A stretch of 6,721 nucleotides of DNA from the NCBI GenBank assembly GCA_964465665.1, contig CAYXKM010000238.1, forward strand, positions 1 through 6,721, read 5' to 3'. Position numbers and translations under genes: made by a program. Numbering within the stretch: the first letter of the stretch is position 1; each line of letters starts with the position of its first letter. The notes beneath the pieces are model-generated. The model saw only the letters and a program-made list of their open reading frames with translations, ran no database searches and had not been told where the DNA came from. Below, piece after piece: positions 1-6,713 of the stretch. This DNA is from JAKEGN01 sp964465665. GTDB lineage: Bacteria > Pseudomonadota > Gammaproteobacteria > Steroidobacterales > Woeseiaceae.

Positions 1-1240
1 CGCCTTCGACGATGACCCCGCTGCCATAGCTGATATTCAAGGTGTAAGTATTCGAAACCGCATTGCCCCACTGATCGAGTATCGAATAATGCGCAGTGTC
101 GTGCGCTTCGATGCCCCAGCCGGCAGCGACGTCCATCGAAATGGCTTCCGGGTTTACTTCGAGCGCGCGCCGTTGTATGTACTCCTCGCTCAGTAGTTCA
201 TCGGTCCGCGATCCGACGAAATCCGGATCGCCGAGGAATTCGGCGCGATCGGCGAAAACGCGCTTTTCGATTTCCGCTACCAGGTGTATGTATTGCGGCG
301 AGTTGTGCGCCAATCCTTCGAAATGATGGCTGATGTAGTCCCGAATTTTCAGCAGTTGTATGAGTGCGACACCACCCGAACTTGGCAGTGGCGCCGAGAG
401 AATTTCGTTGCCGCGCCACTCGGCGTGTAACGGGTCACGCCATACGACCGAGTAAGCGGCAAGATCTTCCAGCGTAATCAGGCCATTGCCGCGCGCCATC
501 TCGGCGACGATCAGCTCTGCGGTTCTACCGCGATAGAAATCGTCCGGTCCCTGTTCCGCAATCCGCTTCAAAGTCGTCGCGAGCTCCGGCTGTTTGAAAA
601 CCGTGCCCTCAAGCATGTGCGCGAAGTAGCGATCGAAGTTCGTCTTGCCGGCGTACTCGCTTTGCATCGATTTCATGCCGCTGCCGAGCGAATCGGGCAC
701 GACGAAACCTGAGGTGGCCAGGTCGACCGCGGGCTGCAACAGTTCTTTCCAGGGTTTGGTGCCGAAGCGTTTGTGCGCGTCCCACATGCCGGCAACGGTG
801 CCCGGAACGCCCACGGACAGGTGACCGAAAAGGCTTGCGCCTTCGATGACCTCGCCATTTTCATCCAGGTACATATCGCGATGGGCTGCACCGGGCGCTT
901 TTTCGCGATAGTCGATGAAGCTGTTCTCATCATTGAAGTGAATCAGCATGAAGCCGCCGCCGCCGATGTTTCCGGCCTCGGGGTAGGTCACGGCCAGCGC
1001 GAATCCCGCCGCAATGGCGGCATCCACGGCGTTGCCGCCCGCTTTCAGTACATCTTCCGCAACCTGTGCCCCGTAGGTGTCGGGCATTGCCACTGCTGCC
1101 TTGTGCAACGGCGCGGTGGCGAGCACCGGTGCGGTAGCCGCACTCTCATTGGCGGCTTGCTCGGCCGGCGGTGAACAGGCGAGCAGCAGGGCGAGCAGGC
1201 ACTGCAGTGCGACGAGACGCAAGGTATGAACAGCGGACAT
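1..1240 (-). CDS. ggt: Gamma-glutamyltransferase, N-terminal part (C-terminus beyond window)
   Basis: Cleaves the gamma-glutamyl bond of glutathione and related peptides, or transfers the glutamyl group to an acceptor, normally outside the cytoplasm. The frame stays open from the ATG at 1240 to the window edge (413 full codons). Residues 7-22 form a hydrophobic signal ending in a lipobox (LLAC, Cys22), so an anchored lipoprotein is predicted. Family blocks follow: GGNAVDAAIAAGFALAV (68-84), NIGGGGF (91-97), DYREKAP with Arg112 matching the glutamate-binding Arg of the E. coli enzyme, and DTAHYS, whose Thr382 is the expected autocatalytic cleavage site and nucleophile of the small subunit. The family is usually about 550-590 residues, so most of the small subunit, including later substrate-binding residues, is not visible. 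An SD-like GAGAGA lies at 1252-1247. An in-frame ATG at 1279 is an alternative start, but 1240 gives the more normal signal peptide. The identity is secure; the substrate is not determined. Confidence 0.95.
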   Translation of the reverse strand, partial: MSAVHTLRLVALQCLLALLLACSPPAEQAANESAATAPVLATAPLHKAAVAMPDTYGAQVAEDVLKAGGNAVDAAIAAGFALAVTYPEAGNIGGGGFMLIHFNDENSFIDYREKAPGAAHRDMYLDENGEVIEGASLFGHLSVGVPGTVAGMWDAHKRFGTKPWKELLQPAVDLATSGFVVPDSLGSGMKSMQSEYAGKTNFDRYFAHMLEGTVFKQPELATTLKRIAEQGPDDFYRGRTAELIVAEMARGNGLITLEDLAAYSVVWRDPLHAEWRGNEILSAPLPSSGGVALIQLLKIRDYISHHFEGLAHNSPQYIHLVAEIEKRVFADRAEFLGDPDFVGSRTDELLSEEYIQRRALEVNPEAISMDVAAGWGIEAHDTAHYSILDQWGNAVSNTYTLNISYGSGVIVEG

Positions 1241-1280
1241 GGAAGATCTCTCAGGCCAGATTCCGGCCGATTCTTCCATG
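1238..1280 (-). promoter_or_regulatory. Inverted repeat spanning the ggt start codon (possible translational control hairpin)
   Basis: A perfect 9-bp inverted repeat, CATGGAAGA at 1238-1246 and TCTTCCATG at 1272-1280, flanks a nested GGCC/GGCC pair (1254-1257 and 1265-1268) with a 7-base loop. In the minus-strand mRNA the 3' arm contains the ggt AUG at 1240, the 5' arm contains an in-frame AUG at 1279, and the SD-like GAGAGA lies in the bulge between the two stems. Folding would pair both AUGs. This is seen directly; a regulatory role is inference, and no T-run follows that would make it an intrinsic terminator. Confidence 0.4.
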
Positions 1281-1306
1281 AATCCGCACCGTTGTCGTGC
1301 CGGAAC

Positions 1307-2350
1307 TCAGATGCTGCTGTACCAGCGTACGCCGTTGCGGTCGGTTTCGACGCCCAGAACCCCGCGCGCAAGCAGGTAATTCAAGTGTGCAATCGATTCG
1401 CCTGTCGCCATGATCAGGTTGTTTCGATCGATATTGCCTTTGAAAAGCACGGGAAATGCGTCGACCGCGCGCCGCGGTTTGCGGCAGAACTCCGTCAGCA
1501 GCTCAAGGCTTGACCGGTGGCCCTGGATCAACTCATCGAGACGCTCGTAAGCGCCGCGAAACGGTTTGCCGTGCGCCGGTAATACCAGCACATCCTGTGG
1601 GACACGGCTTTTCAACTCAGCAAGCGACGCCAGCCAATCGCCCAGGGGATCGGCGGCCGGTTCCGTGGGATACACACTGACATTGGACGAAATCGTGGGT
1701 AACAGCTGGTCGCCGGAGATCAGCAGGTTCTGGTCCGCGTTGTAGAGGCAGGCATGCTCCGGCGAATGCCCACGACCGACGATGACTTCCCAGCGGCTGC
1801 CGCCGATCACAACCGGGTCTGCATCGCGAAGCCGCGTATACGACTCCGGCAACGGCGAGACAAACTTGCCGAAAAAACCGAATATCTTGTGATAGTTCTG
1901 CAGCGCCTCCGGCGGGAAGCCGGCAGAGCCGTAAAACCGATCGCCGGCGTCCGGCGCCATGCGACCGGTATCGGCGACCAGCACGCGGCACAACAGGTAT
2001 TCCGCGCGCGTCATCCACAACGGGATGTCGAATCTTCCGCAGAGCCATCCCGCGCCGCCGGCGTGGTCCGGGTGCAAGTGCGTCGCGATGACACGCGTCG
2101 GGTCGCGGCTCTGCATACAGCCGGCAAAGGTTTGCTCCCATACGGATCGCGAGTCCTCGGTCGCGACGCCGGTGTCGACGATCGTCCAGGCATCGTCATC
2201 TTCGAGTAGCCAGAGATTGATGTGAGCGAGGGCGAAGGGCAGGGGCATGCGCAGCCAGTGCACCCCGGGCGCGACTTGCAGTGTGCCGCCCGCGGCGGGA
2301 CTCGCGGCAAATGCGTAATCAATTTCGCGTTTATTCACGATGGCATGCAT
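1307..2350 (-). CDS. MBL-fold metallo-hydrolase with C-terminal winged-helix-like region
   Basis: A glyoxalase II/LACTB2-like member of the metallo-beta-lactamase superfamily, most likely a cytosolic, dinuclear-metal hydrolase of a thioester or ester. Numbering from the ATG at 2350 (347 residues), the metal site is complete: IVDTG with Asp59, THLHPDHAGG with His91, His93, Asp95 and His96, GHSPEH with His195, SGDQLLP with Asp214, and PAHGKP with His260. About 60 residues after the core (FPVLF...NNLIMATGESIAHLNYLL...GVRWY) resemble the winged-helix tail of LACTB2-type proteins. No signal peptide is visible. The start is uncertain: a GTG at 2371 would add seven residues, a stop at 2384-2386 bounds the frame, and neither start has a good SD. 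It lies 55 bp after the oxidoreductase stop and 66 bp before ggt, all on one strand, so co-transcription is plausible. A role on the acyl-CoA product of the oxidoreductase is only inference; the substrate cannot be read from the sequence. Confidence 0.9.
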   Translation of the reverse strand: MHAIVNKREIDYAFAASPAAGGTLQVAPGVHWLRMPLPFALAHINLWLLEDDDAWTIVDTGVATEDSRSVWEQTFAGCMQSRDPTRVIATHLHPDHAGGAGWLCGRFDIPLWMTRAEYLLCRVLVADTGRMAPDAGDRFYGSAGFPPEALQNYHKIFGFFGKFVSPLPESYTRLRDADPVVIGGSRWEVIVGRGHSPEHACLYNADQNLLISGDQLLPTISSNVSVYPTEPAADPLGDWLASLAELKSRVPQDVLVLPAHGKPFRGAYERLDELIQGHRSSLELLTEFCRKPRRAVDAFPVLFKGNIDRNNLIMATGESIAHLNYLLARGVLGVETDRNGVRWYSSI

Positions 2351-2405
2351 GCCGGCATCATCGCACGCCACCGAATAAATTGGTTAGTACACGAAGTTCC
2401 GGCTG

Positions 2406-5400
2406 TCAGGCAGCGATGCGTCGGGTGCTTGCGAGTTCTGCCAGGCCGCGGGCAACGTCCTTGCGCACGTCGTGCAGCGCCTGCTCCTTGACCGGACCGT
2501 AACCCCTGATGTCGAGGTAACGATTGACGATCACCGTAGCTGTCTCGATGTTGTCAGTGTCGAGGCATTGAAGGACACGGTCGACGGTCTGCTCGAATTC
2601 TCCTATCAGTGCACGCTCCGTGCGGCGTTCAGCCGTCAAGCCGAACAGGTCGAGCCGCGTGCCGCGCAAACGGCGCATCCGTGCCAGCAGTCGAAACAGC
2701 GGAACGATCCACGGCCCGAACCGGCGTTTCAGCGGCCGGCCGCGCGCATCCTTCTTTCCGTTGAGCAAGGGTGGCGCCAGGTGAAAACTGATTTTCACGT
2801 TGTTGCCGTACTGGTCGTGCAAGCGCGAAAGAAACCCGGTCTGCGTGTGCAATCTCGCGACCTCGTACTCGTCCTTGTAAGCGAGCGTCTTGAAATAGGC
2901 GCGTGCGACGCTTTCCGTCAACTCGGTGTTTCCACCGGCCTGCGATTCTGCGTCGCGCACTTTTGTGACCAGTGAAAGAAATTTTGCTGCAAGCGCTTCG
3001 TCCTGGTAGTCGCGGAGAAAGTCGGCCCTGCGTGTGATGATGTCGTCCAGCGACTCCGCGGCAGGTTGGTCACGCCGGTCGTCGCCCATGCTCGATGCAA
3101 GGAATGCCGGGTCGGCTGCCGCCATACGTCCCCAGCCAAAAGCGTCGAGGTTGCGTTCGATTTCCACTCCATTCAGTTCGATGGCGCGGCGCAGTGCTTT
3201 CAACGATACGGGCACCAGGCCTTCTTGCCAGGCGTATCCCAGCATCAACACGTTGGAATAGATGGTATTGCCGAGCAATTTCTCCGCGATCCGGTTGGCG
3301 GGAACGGTGGAAAGGTTTTGCGTGCCGATCACGCGTTCAATGGCAGCTATTCGCTCGCCCGATTTCAGTGACGCATCGCGATGTCGCACAAAATCGGCGG
3401 TCGCCATTTCCGTCGTGTTGATGACGGCCCTGGTCTGGCCCGGCCGGTAGGTTTTCGACGCTTTGGATGACGAGCTGACGACGAGATCGCAGCCGATCAA
3501 TGCATCCGCCTGTTCGCGATCGATGCGCACCTGGTTGAGTCGCGCTGGTTCGGCGCCAATCCGGATGTAACTCAAGACCGGGCCGAATTTCTGTGCGAAT
3601 CCCATGAAGTCGAGCACGCTGGCACCCTTGCCTTCGAGGTGTGCTGCCATGGTGATCAGCGCGCCCACGGTGACGACGCCTGTGCCACCGACACCGGTTA
3701 CCAGCAGGTTGTAACTGCCCTCGAGCGAGGGCAACTGGGGTTCGGCAATCGACGCGAGCTTCTGGTCCGGAAACTCGCGGACCCTGGGTGCCGCTTTTTT
3801 CTCTTGAATGCCTTCGACGGTCACGAAACTCGGACAGAAACCATTGATGCAGGAGTAGTCCTTGTTGCAGGTGTTCTGGTCGATCTGGCGCTTGCGGCCG
3901 AACGGTGTTTCCTTAGGGATTACTGACAGGCAGTTCGACTCGACGGAACAATCGCCGCAACCCTCGCATACCAGGTCGTTGATCACCACGATACGGTCCG
4001 GATCGACGAGCTTGCCGCGTTTGCGCCGCCGGCGCTTTTCCGTGGCGCAGGTCTGTGCGTAGATCAGGACTGTCACCCCGGTGATCTCGCGCAGTTCGCG
4101 TTGAATTGCATCGAGGTCGCGGCGGTGCGAAAGAGTCGTGCCCGCTGGAAACCTGTGCAGGTCAAACTGCTCCGGCTCATCGGAAACCAGCGCGATCCGC
4201 TGCACGCCCTCCGCGCGCACCGAATGGGCAACCGATTCCACGCTGATCGGCCCGTCGACAGGTTGTCCTCCGGTCATCGCCACAGCGTCGTTGAACAGGA
4301 TCTTGTAAGTGATATTGGTTTTCGCCGCGACCGCCTGGCGGATCGCCAGCGATCCGGAGTGATAGAAGGTTCCATCGCCGAGATTCTGGAACGCGTGTTT
4401 GCCACCGCTGAACATCGAGCGCGTGACCCAGTTGATGCCTTCGCCACCCATTTGTATGAGCCCGTCGGTATCGCGGTCCATCCAGTTCGCCATGAAATGG
4501 CAGCCGATGCCGGCGAGGGCCTTCGAGCCTTCGGGCAGGCGGGTCGATGTGTTGTGCGGGCATCCTGAGCAAAAGTACGGCGTGCGGGACGCGCCCTCGA
4601 TGCGAATGATGTTCGAATCGCCGGAGATGAGTTTCCTGGCGCGCGCCTGCAGATCCAGGCCCATGATGGCAGCATCCAGCCGTTTGGCGACGATAGTGGC
4701 GAGCTGGATTGGCGACAGCTCGCCGACCCACGGCACGAGGCGCTCGCCATGCTCGTCTTCCTTGCCGACCATACGCTTCGGTTTGCGCCCGGGGTAGTCG
4801 TAGAAATATTCCTTGAACTGGCTTTCGATGAGCCCGCGCTTCTCCTCGACCACCAGCACTTCGTGCTTGTCCCGCACGAAATCGAGCGCCGAATCGCGGG
4901 TCAGTGGCCACACGAGACCGACTTTGTAGACATCGAGGCCGATGCGTCGTGCTTCGCGCTCGTCGATGCCGAGCAAGCGCAAGGCCTCCATCAGGTCGAG
5001 ATGTGCTTTGCCGGTCGTGACGATGCCGTAACGCGCATTCGGAATATCGAAGATCTTGCGATCGATGGGGTTGGCGCCGGCGAACGCGAGCGTTGCCGCT
5101 TTTTTCGCTTCGAGCCTTTCCTCGATCTGCGGGCCCGGAAAATCCGGCCAGCGGATGTGGAGCCCGGACGGCGGTGCCTTGAAATCGGGTGGAACGATGA
5201 ACGACGGATACGGCGGCAGCTCGACCGACATCGCCGATTCGACGGTTTCCGAAATCGCCTTGAATCCCACCCACATGCCGGAAAAACGTGACAACGCAAT
5301 GCCGTACAGACCGAAGGACAGATATTCCGCAATGCTTGCCGGGTTCAGGTGCGGCATCAGCCATGCAAGAAACGCGACATCTGACTGGTGCGGCATCGAC

Positions 5401-5891
5401 GACGAGACGCAACCGTGGTCATCGCCGGCAACCACCAGAACGCCGCCGTGCGGTGAACTGCCGTATGCATTGCCGTGCTTCAGTGCATCGCCGGCGCGAT
5501 CGACGCCCGGGCCTTTGCCATACCAGATGCTGAAAACACCGTCGACGGTGCGTCCTGGTTCGGACTCGACCTGCTGGGTTCCGAGTATGGCGGTGGCGGC
5601 AAGATCCTCGTTCACTGCCGGCAGGAATTCGATGTTCATTTCCTTGAGGAAACGGCTGGCGCGCCACAACTCCTGGTCGTAAGCGCCAAGCGGCGAACCG
5701 CGATAACCGCTGACGAAGCCGGCCGTGTTCAGGCCGGCGGCGCGATCCAGCGTGCGTTGCATCAGTGGTAAGCGGACCAGCGCCTGGGTCCCGGTCAGGA
5801 AAACCCGGCCGGATTCGCGCCGGTAACGGTCCTCGAGCTCGTAGTTGTCCAGTGGATAAGCCGGGGCCCGGAGAGCGGTGGATAAAGTCAT
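2406..5891 (-). CDS. Fused indolepyruvate:ferredoxin oxidoreductase (2-oxo acid oxidoreductase, alpha and beta parts in one chain)
   Basis: Oxidatively decarboxylates 2-oxo acids, in the characterised family aryl pyruvates from aromatic amino acids, to acyl-CoA and CO2 while reducing an electron carrier; cytosolic, TPP- and Fe-S-dependent. The 1161 residues read in order: pyruvate-oxidoreductase N-terminal domain (SGYRGSPLGAYDQ, 61-73); TPP domain with YFCSGCPHNTST (439-450, Cys441 and Cys444), QMGGEGINW (480-488) and GDG (505-507) followed by Asn534; ferredoxin-like segment with Cys642, 645, 648, 654 and Cys675, 681, 686 before CPSF; gamma-type domain beginning VTGVGGTGVVTVG (731-743); then a C-terminal extension of about 250 residues typical of fused bacterial forms (DUF6537, from memory). 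The length fits the family. The ATG at 5891 has AGGA six bases upstream; extending the frame to 6050 would add 53 residues unlike the family and overlap the divergent gene. It is probably the first gene of a minus-strand unit and a target of the divergent Lrp-type regulator (inference). Confidence 0.97.
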   Translation of the reverse strand: MTLSTALRAPAYPLDNYELEDRYRRESGRVFLTGTQALVRLPLMQRTLDRAAGLNTAGFVSGYRGSPLGAYDQELWRASRFLKEMNIEFLPAVNEDLAATAILGTQQVESEPGRTVDGVFSIWYGKGPGVDRAGDALKHGNAYGSSPHGGVLVVAGDDHGCVSSSMPHQSDVAFLAWLMPHLNPASIAEYLSFGLYGIALSRFSGMWVGFKAISETVESAMSVELPPYPSFIVPPDFKAPPSGLHIRWPDFPGPQIEERLEAKKAATLAFAGANPIDRKIFDIPNARYGIVTTGKAHLDLMEALRLLGIDEREARRIGLDVYKVGLVWPLTRDSALDFVRDKHEVLVVEEKRGLIESQFKEYFYDYPGRKPKRMVGKEDEHGERLVPWVGELSPIQLATIVAKRLDAAIMGLDLQARARKLISGDSNIIRIEGASRTPYFCSGCPHNTSTRLPEGSKALAGIGCHFMANWMDRDTDGLIQMGGEGINWVTRSMFSGGKHAFQNLGDGTFYHSGSLAIRQAVAAKTNITYKILFNDAVAMTGGQPVDGPISVESVAHSVRAEGVQRIALVSDEPEQFDLHRFPAGTTLSHRRDLDAIQRELREITGVTVLIYAQTCATEKRRRRKRGKLVDPDRIVVINDLVCEGCGDCSVESNCLSVIPKETPFGRKRQIDQNTCNKDYSCINGFCPSFVTVEGIQEKKAAPRVREFPDQKLASIAEPQLPSLEGSYNLLVTGVGGTGVVTVGALITMAAHLEGKGASVLDFMGFAQKFGPVLSYIRIGAEPARLNQVRIDREQADALIGCDLVVSSSSKASKTYRPGQTRAVINTTEMATADFVRHRDASLKSGERIAAIERVIGTQNLSTVPANRIAEKLLGNTIYSNVLMLGYAWQEGLVPVSLKALRRAIELNGVEIERNLDAFGWGRMAAADPAFLASSMGDDRRDQPAAESLDDIITRRADFLRDYQDEALAAKFLSLVTKVRDAESQAGGNTELTESVARAYFKTLAYKDEYEVARLHTQTGFLSRLHDQYGNNVKISFHLAPPLLNGKKDARGRPLKRRFGPWIVPLFRLLARMRRLRGTRLDLFGLTAERRTERALIGEFEQTVDRVLQCLDTDNIETATVIVNRYLDIRGYGPVKEQALHDVRKDVARGLAELASTRRIAA

Positions 5892-5897
5892 GGGGGA

Positions 5898-5901
5898 TCC
5901 T
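5898..5901 (-). promoter_or_regulatory. Ribosome binding site of the oxidoreductase gene
   Basis: AGGA on the minus strand is separated by six bases (TCCCCC) from the ATG at 5891. It decides the start codon in favour of 5891 over the longer reading from 6050, which would run through the divergent promoter region. Confidence 0.65.
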
Positions 5902-5926
5902 GGTCGAGGCGTGGCGCAGTGCCTGA

Positions 5927-5961
5927 TTCTGGCAGATTCCCGGTGAAAGCGTTTGCCAGAA
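5927..5961. promoter_or_regulatory. 8-bp inverted repeat, candidate operator upstream of the oxidoreductase
   Basis: TTCTGGCA at 5927-5934 and TGCCAGAA at 5954-5961 are perfect inverted copies with centres 27 bp apart. They lie 36 to 70 bp upstream of the oxidoreductase start and on its side of the divergent region. Lrp/AsnC proteins bind spaced, imperfect dyads as dimers and higher oligomers, so this is a reasonable candidate site. It could equally be a stem in the 5' leader of the oxidoreductase mRNA, or chance. Confidence 0.35.
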
Positions 5962-6043
5962 CTGTCCGCCAATCTGACGGATTCCGAAAAATACAACCGA
6001 AATTCACCTGTATGCGGTAGGATATTGCTGGTTTTCGCAAAAA

Positions 6044-6520
6044 GTGACAAAAACAGTGCTCAGCAAGCGGGATCGCAGCATTCTGCGCGAGTTACAGCGG
6101 GACGGCCGCCTGACCATGCAGCAGCTGGCCGAGAAAGTCGGCATGTCGAGTTCGGCCTGCTGGCGGCGGGTGAGGAGCCTCGAGGAAGAAGGCGTCATCG
6201 AGCGGTACGCGGTGCAGGTGAACGCGCGCAAGGCCGGCTTCGGCTTGTCATCGATGACGCTGGTGTCGCTCGCGCGGCACGAGCAGAAAAATGTCGACAA
6301 CTTCGTTCGCGAAGTCATGCGGCACCCCGAAGTCCTTGAATGTTTCGCCACGAGCGGCGAGGCCGATTTTCACCTGCGCGTGGTGGTCGAGGACATGGAT
6401 GCCTACAATCGTTTCCTCGACGACTTCATCTTTCGCCTGCCCGGCGTATCGCAGGTGCGCTCCAACATCGTCCTGAAAGAGATCAAGGCCGACACCGCGC
6501 TGCCATTCCGCGACCTGTAG
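6044..6520 (+). CDS. Lrp/AsnC family transcriptional regulator
   Basis: A DNA-binding regulator that probably responds to an amino acid and controls the divergent oxidoreductase gene and itself. The 158 residues match the family's usual 150-165. The N-terminal winged helix-turn-helix covers about residues 6-55 (RDRSILRELQRDGRLTMQQL, then AEKVGMSSSACWRRVRSLEE), and the C-terminal RAM ligand-binding/oligomerisation domain about 68-147, with the conserved SGEADFHL stretch (Gly105, Asp108) and a GVSQVRSNIVLKEIK end. The start is GTG at 6044; no ATG exists in frame between the upstream stop at 5975-5977 and this point, and GTG at 6056 is a second option. The SD is poor (AGGA at 6019-6022 is too far), so leaderless or weak translation is possible. 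The divergent arrangement with its likely target is common for this family. The effector is unknown; an aromatic or branched-chain amino acid is inference from the neighbour. Confidence 0.95.
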   Translation: MTKTVLSKRDRSILRELQRDGRLTMQQLAEKVGMSSSACWRRVRSLEEEGVIERYAVQVNARKAGFGLSSMTLVSLARHEQKNVDNFVREVMRHPEVLECFATSGEADFHLRVVVEDMDAYNRFLDDFIFRLPGVSQVRSNIVLKEIKADTALPFRDL

Positions 6521-6567
6521 CAGCCCGCATTGCGGCGACCCTTTCCGATAGATTGTATGCAGGCCGT

Positions 6568-6588
6568 CGACACGCCCGTATGCCGTTC
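6568..6588 (+). repeat. 21-bp direct repeat, copy 1
   Basis: This copy matches 6693-6713 at 20 of 21 positions: CGACAC, then G here and A in copy 2, then CCCGTATGCCGTTC. Starts are 125 bp apart. The two copies fall in different reading frames relative to each other, which argues against a protein repeat. Confidence 0.75.
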
Positions 6589-6617
6589 TCACTTAAGGGG
6601 AGATGCGCTCGAACGGC
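6582..6617 (+). repeat. REP-like palindromic unit
   Basis: GCCGTTC at 6582-6588 and GAACGGC at 6611-6617 are a perfect 7-bp inverted pair. Inside, TCTC (6587-6590) can alternatively pair with GAGA (6600-6603) around a CTTAAG core. There is no T-run, so it is not a standard terminator for the regulator gene, though a stem here could still protect or end the transcript. The family is not recognised. Confidence 0.45.
6603..6617 (+). repeat. 15-bp inverted repeat, left arm
   Basis: ATGCGCTCGAACGGC is the exact reverse complement of 6707-6721, the last 15 bases of the window. The pairing stops inward at 6618/6706; outward it cannot be followed beyond 6721. Confidence 0.75.
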
Positions 6618-6648
6618 CCGCCCGTGCATTGCCGGCTGCAGCGATTTG

Positions 6649-6671
6649 CCGCGTGCATTTGTGGCACGCGG
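6649..6671 (+). repeat. Hairpin with 8-bp stem
   Basis: CCGCGTGC (6649-6656) and GCACGCGG (6664-6671) are perfect inverted copies around the 7-base loop ATTTGTG. No T-run follows on either strand, so I do not call it an intrinsic terminator. It sits between the two arms of the 15-bp inverted repeat. Confidence 0.5.
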
Positions 6672-6692
6672 TCCACGGATCTTCGTAGCTGG

Positions 6693-6713
6693 CGACACAC
6701 CCGTATGCCGTTC
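6693..6713 (+). repeat. 21-bp direct repeat, copy 2
   Basis: This is the second copy of the 6568-6588 repeat, with one G-to-A difference. It continues into GAGCGCAT instead of the TCACTTAAG that follows copy 1, and overlaps the right arm of the 15-bp inverted repeat, so the repeat family has a composite layout. Confidence 0.75.

Larger units (their letters stand above)
5892..6043. promoter_or_regulatory. Divergent intergenic control region between oxidoreductase and Lrp-type gene
   Basis: This 152-bp gap must hold the promoters of both divergent genes unless transcription enters from elsewhere. Its lrp-proximal half (about 5980-6043) is much more AT-rich than the flanking genes. It contains a CGGA-T-TCCG palindrome at 5978-5986, two CCGAAA copies 13 bp apart (5984 and 5997), and a TTTTCGCAAAAA tract at 6032-6043 ending at the GTG start. 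TAGGAT at 6018-6023 is a possible -10 for the plus strand, but I found no convincing -35 at 16-18 bp for either direction, so no promoter is placed exactly. Confidence 0.6.

Noticed and set aside
773..1174. 133-codon plus-strand frame opposite ggt
   Set aside because: The minus-strand frame here carries clear gamma-glutamyltransferase motifs; the plus-strand translation matches nothing recognisable.
4177..5412. 411-codon open frame on the minus strand inside the oxidoreductase gene
   Set aside because: It is an Arg-rich shadow of the real gene in another frame of GC-rich DNA, with no recognisable domain.
4749..5682. Long plus-strand open frames antisense to the oxidoreductase
   Set aside because: They lie entirely opposite a strongly conserved coding frame and show no domain or ribosome binding site; typical antisense shadows.
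5892..6050. N-terminal extension of the oxidoreductase to a start at 6050 (53 extra residues)
   Set aside because: The extra residues look unlike the family, the stretch crosses the divergent promoter region and overlaps the regulator's first codons, and the ATG at 5891 has a good ribosome binding site.
6525..6535. Intrinsic terminator right after the regulator stop codon
   Set aside because: The stem is only 4 bp with a 3-base loop and is not followed by a proper T-run.
6568..6617. Integron attC site
   Set aside because: The half-sites do not fit the RYYYAAC...GTTRRRY arrangement, and no integrase or cassette genes are visible.
6483..6698. 71-codon minus-strand frame overlapping the end of the regulator
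   Set aside because: It overlaps the conserved C-terminus of the regulator, has Arg/Ala-rich low-information composition and covers the repeats.
6568..6713. CRISPR array
   Set aside because: There are only two repeat copies at 125-bp distance, with no regular spacers and no cas genes nearby.
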